Translations under genes and position numbers: made by a program
Shown here: positions 62,617-64,000 of the stretch, piece by piece
How positions within the stretch are numbered: the stretch's first letter is position 1
Layout of the letters: each line of letters opens with the position of its first letter
From: Candidatus Poribacteria bacterium
GTDB lineage: Bacteria > Poribacteria > WGA-4E > B28-G17
Direction of reading: 5' to 3'
DNA length: 64,000 bases
NCBI GenBank assembly: GCA_021162805.1
Contig: JAGGXZ010000224.1
Coordinates: forward strand, 36,946 to 100,945
Notes under the pieces: model-generated
The model's input: the letters and a program-made list of their open reading frames with translations, nothing else
Told to the model about the DNA's origin: nothing
Database searches by the model: none

Positions 62617-63513
62617 CTAGAACCTCGTCATCTGATGCAATCGATCGAGCCGCCTCTCGATATCCTCCCTTGAGATCGATGAGAGCTTCCTGAGACTGAA
62701 ATCCTCAACGTTGAAGGAAGCAAGCACCGTTCCATATGCGATCGCCTTACGCCAGCTTCCCTCATCGGTCCGCCCCCTTGAGGCGAGATATCCGATGACA
62801 CCGCCGGCAAAGGAGTCACCGGCTCCCGTCGGATCCACAACCCTTTCGACGGGATAGGCAGGTATGGCAAAAAAAGTCTCCGATGTCAAGGATATGGCCC
62901 CGTGCTCTCCTTTTTTAACGATCACCCTATCGGGACCGAGCTCCAGTAGCTTCTTGGAGGCCGTTATCAGGTTCTCCTCTCCGGCGATCATCTTCGCCTC
63001 AGAATCGTTGAGTATGAGCAGATCGACCCGCCTGAGAACCTCCTTAAGCTCATCCAGAGCGGTGTTGATCCACAGGTTCATCGTGTCGCAGGCCACTAAT
63101 TTCGGGGATCTGACCTGCTCAAGCACCTTCAGTTGAAGATCGGGATTGATGTTAGCCAGAAAGATATATTCGGAGTTACGATAGCTATCAGGCAGTTCGG
63201 GATCGAAGTCGGCGTAGACGTTCAGTTCCGTCGATAAAGTCTCGGCCACGTTAAGGTCGTTATACCGCCCCTTCCAGTGGAAGGTTTTGCCCTTCGCCCT
63301 GACCAATCCCTCCAAATCCACGCCGTGCGATTTAAGCAGTTCGATATGCTCGGATGAGAAATCCTCGCCGACGATCGCCACAAGTCTGACGGGATGGAAG
63401 AAGCTAGCGGCGATTGAGAAGTATGTGGCCGATCCGCCAAGGGCTCTTTCGAGCTTGCCATAAGGGGTCTCGATGGAATCGAGGGCGACCGATCCGACGA
63501 CCACTATGCTCAT
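62617..63513 (-). CDS. PfkB/ribokinase family sugar or nucleoside kinase
   Basis: 298-residue PfkB kinase. The N-terminal VVGSVALDSIETPYGKLERA and GGSATYFSIAASFF are the substrate and lid signature, and the C-terminal VVDPTGAGDSFAGGVIGYLA carries the catalytic Asp and the ATP-anion hole. The physiological substrate is unknown. The ATG overlaps the methyltransferase stop by 4 bp; it stands between a homocysteine methyltransferase-like gene and a PHP gene, which suggests methylthio- or nucleoside salvage but does not prove it. Confidence 0.93.
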   Translation of the reverse strand: MSIVVVGSVALDSIETPYGKLERALGGSATYFSIAASFFHPVRLVAIVGEDFSSEHIELLKSHGVDLEGLVRAKGKTFHWKGRYNDLNVAETLSTELNVYADFDPELPDSYRNSEYIFLANINPDLQLKVLEQVRSPKLVACDTMNLWINTALDELKEVLRRVDLLILNDSEAKMIAGEENLITASKKLLELGPDRVIVKKGEHGAISLTSETFFAIPAYPVERVVDPTGAGDSFAGGVIGYLASRGRTDEGSWRKAIAYGTVLASFNVEDFSLRKLSSISREDIERRLDRLHQMTRF

Positions 63514-64000
63514 TTTCGTTCACCTTTCACGATCCGGGCGATAAGGCGGATGTACTCAGGTGTGGTGCCGCAACAGCCGCCGATCACATCCGCGCCCGCC
63601 TCGATCATCTCAGGGACGCTCCTGGCCATCTCCTGGGGCGTCTGAGGGAAAACGGTTCTGCCGTCGATTATCCTGGGCACCCCGGCGTTCGGTTCGACCA
63701 CAACCAGTTTCGCTCCGGCCTCTTTCATCTGACGGATGAGGGATGGCATCATCGATGCAAGCACATCTCCACAGTTTGCCCCCACGACGTCCGCGCCCGC
63801 CTCGATCAGTATTTTAACGGCCTGTTCCGGTGAGGTCCCCATCATCGTTCTAAACCCCTTTTTATCCACGTTATAGCTCATCGAGGCGAAGACGGGTAGA
63901 TCGCAGACTTTCTTAGCCGCTTTGACGGCGGCGGCTGCTTCGTTCGGATCCATCATCGTCTCTATGAATATCAGATCTACACCGCCCTGAGCTAAAGCTC
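63510..64000 (-). CDS. homocysteine S-methyltransferase family protein (5' end beyond window)
   Basis: C-terminal ~163 residues of a zinc-dependent methyltransferase of the MetH N-terminal/Hcy-transferase type. LAQGGVDLIFIETMMDPNEA is a family signature, GANCGDVLASMM and IGGCCGTTPEYIRLIARIVK carry the three zinc-binding cysteines, and MGTSPEQAVKILIEAGADVV lies between. The frame is open through the right edge, so the start and any cobalamin or pterin domains upstream cannot be seen. It is the upstream member of the minus-strand group with PfkB and PHP genes. Confidence 0.92.
   Translation of the reverse strand, partial: ALAQGGVDLIFIETMMDPNEAAAAVKAAKKVCDLPVFASMSYNVDKKGFRTMMGTSPEQAVKILIEAGADVVGANCGDVLASMMPSLIRQMKEAGAKLVVVEPNAGVPRIIDGRTVFPQTPQEMARSVPEMIEAGADVIGGCCGTTPEYIRLIARIVKGERK

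Overview
The window is about 64 kb of bacterial chromosome with tightly packed genes, frequent 4-bp ATGA overlaps, clear Shine-Dalgarno sites and sigma70-type promoters. A PorV/PorQ-like outer-membrane protein, a secreted protein with a YPNPF/FlgD-like tail, a fused glycyl-tRNA synthetase, a heparinase-like lyase, a 5-fold beta-flower repeat protein, and Gfo/Idh, PHP and PfkB genes suggest an uncultured FCB-related or Poribacteria-like lineage. That placement is inference; there is no rRNA in the window.

Left part. Positions 1-7301 (minus strand) hold a compact operon: an opine-type dehydrogenase, a cobalamin-binding mutase-like protein, a SAM methyltransferase, an ATP-grasp ligase and a dipeptide/metallophore-type ABC importer (two permeases and a lipoprotein receptor cut by the left edge). 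It looks like a make-and-retrieve pathway for a small amino-acid-derived molecule. A divergent promoter region separates it from a secreted CBM9-like protein. From 8.6 to 16.4 kb (plus) runs a housekeeping operon, tmk-holB-ricT-metG-tatD, followed by envelope genes and an AtpZ-like gene. From 16.4 to 19.7 kb (minus) lie hypE, hypD, a CapA-like phosphoesterase and tRNA-Leu(CAG).

Centre. Positions 19.7-41.1 kb hold a large type III-D CRISPR system. An array of 79 repeats and 78 spacers lies beside a single minus-strand operon, in transcription order: cas6, cas10 (GGDD present, no HD domain seen), Cas7-like, csx10 (Cas5), a Cas11-like small subunit, two more Cas7-like genes, csx19, a fourth Cas7-like gene, an unknown 103-aa gene, a CARF-HEPN effector, cas2, a 953-aa reverse transcriptase-primase-polymerase fusion, and cas1. 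The array is best read on the minus strand from a consensus promoter (TTGACA-17-TATAAT) placed against a degenerate repeat at its right end. A second copy of this promoter-repeat module sits upstream of cas6. Four array repeats and the upstream solitary repeat are split at the same base by a small insert flanked by a 5-bp duplication. On the plus strand many spacers read as mRNA sense: several contain a ribosome site plus ATG, several tile the same target, and some encode homologous peptides. crRNAs made from the minus strand would therefore be antisense to those mRNAs, as expected for an RNA-targeting system that may acquire spacers from RNA.

Right part. After a beta-flower protein and a heparinase-like enzyme comes the rnpA-yidD-yidC-jag-mnmE cluster with a lipoprotein and an HNH nuclease upstream (minus). 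Then come tRNA-Pro(CGG), a primary-type sigma factor, recO, fused glyQS, two secreted proteins (one a 1222-aa HEAT-repeat lipoprotein), a Gfo/Idh/MocA oxidoreductase and a helical unknown (plus). A minus-strand group follows: a homocysteine methyltransferase-like gene cut by the right edge, a PfkB kinase and a PHP-domain protein.
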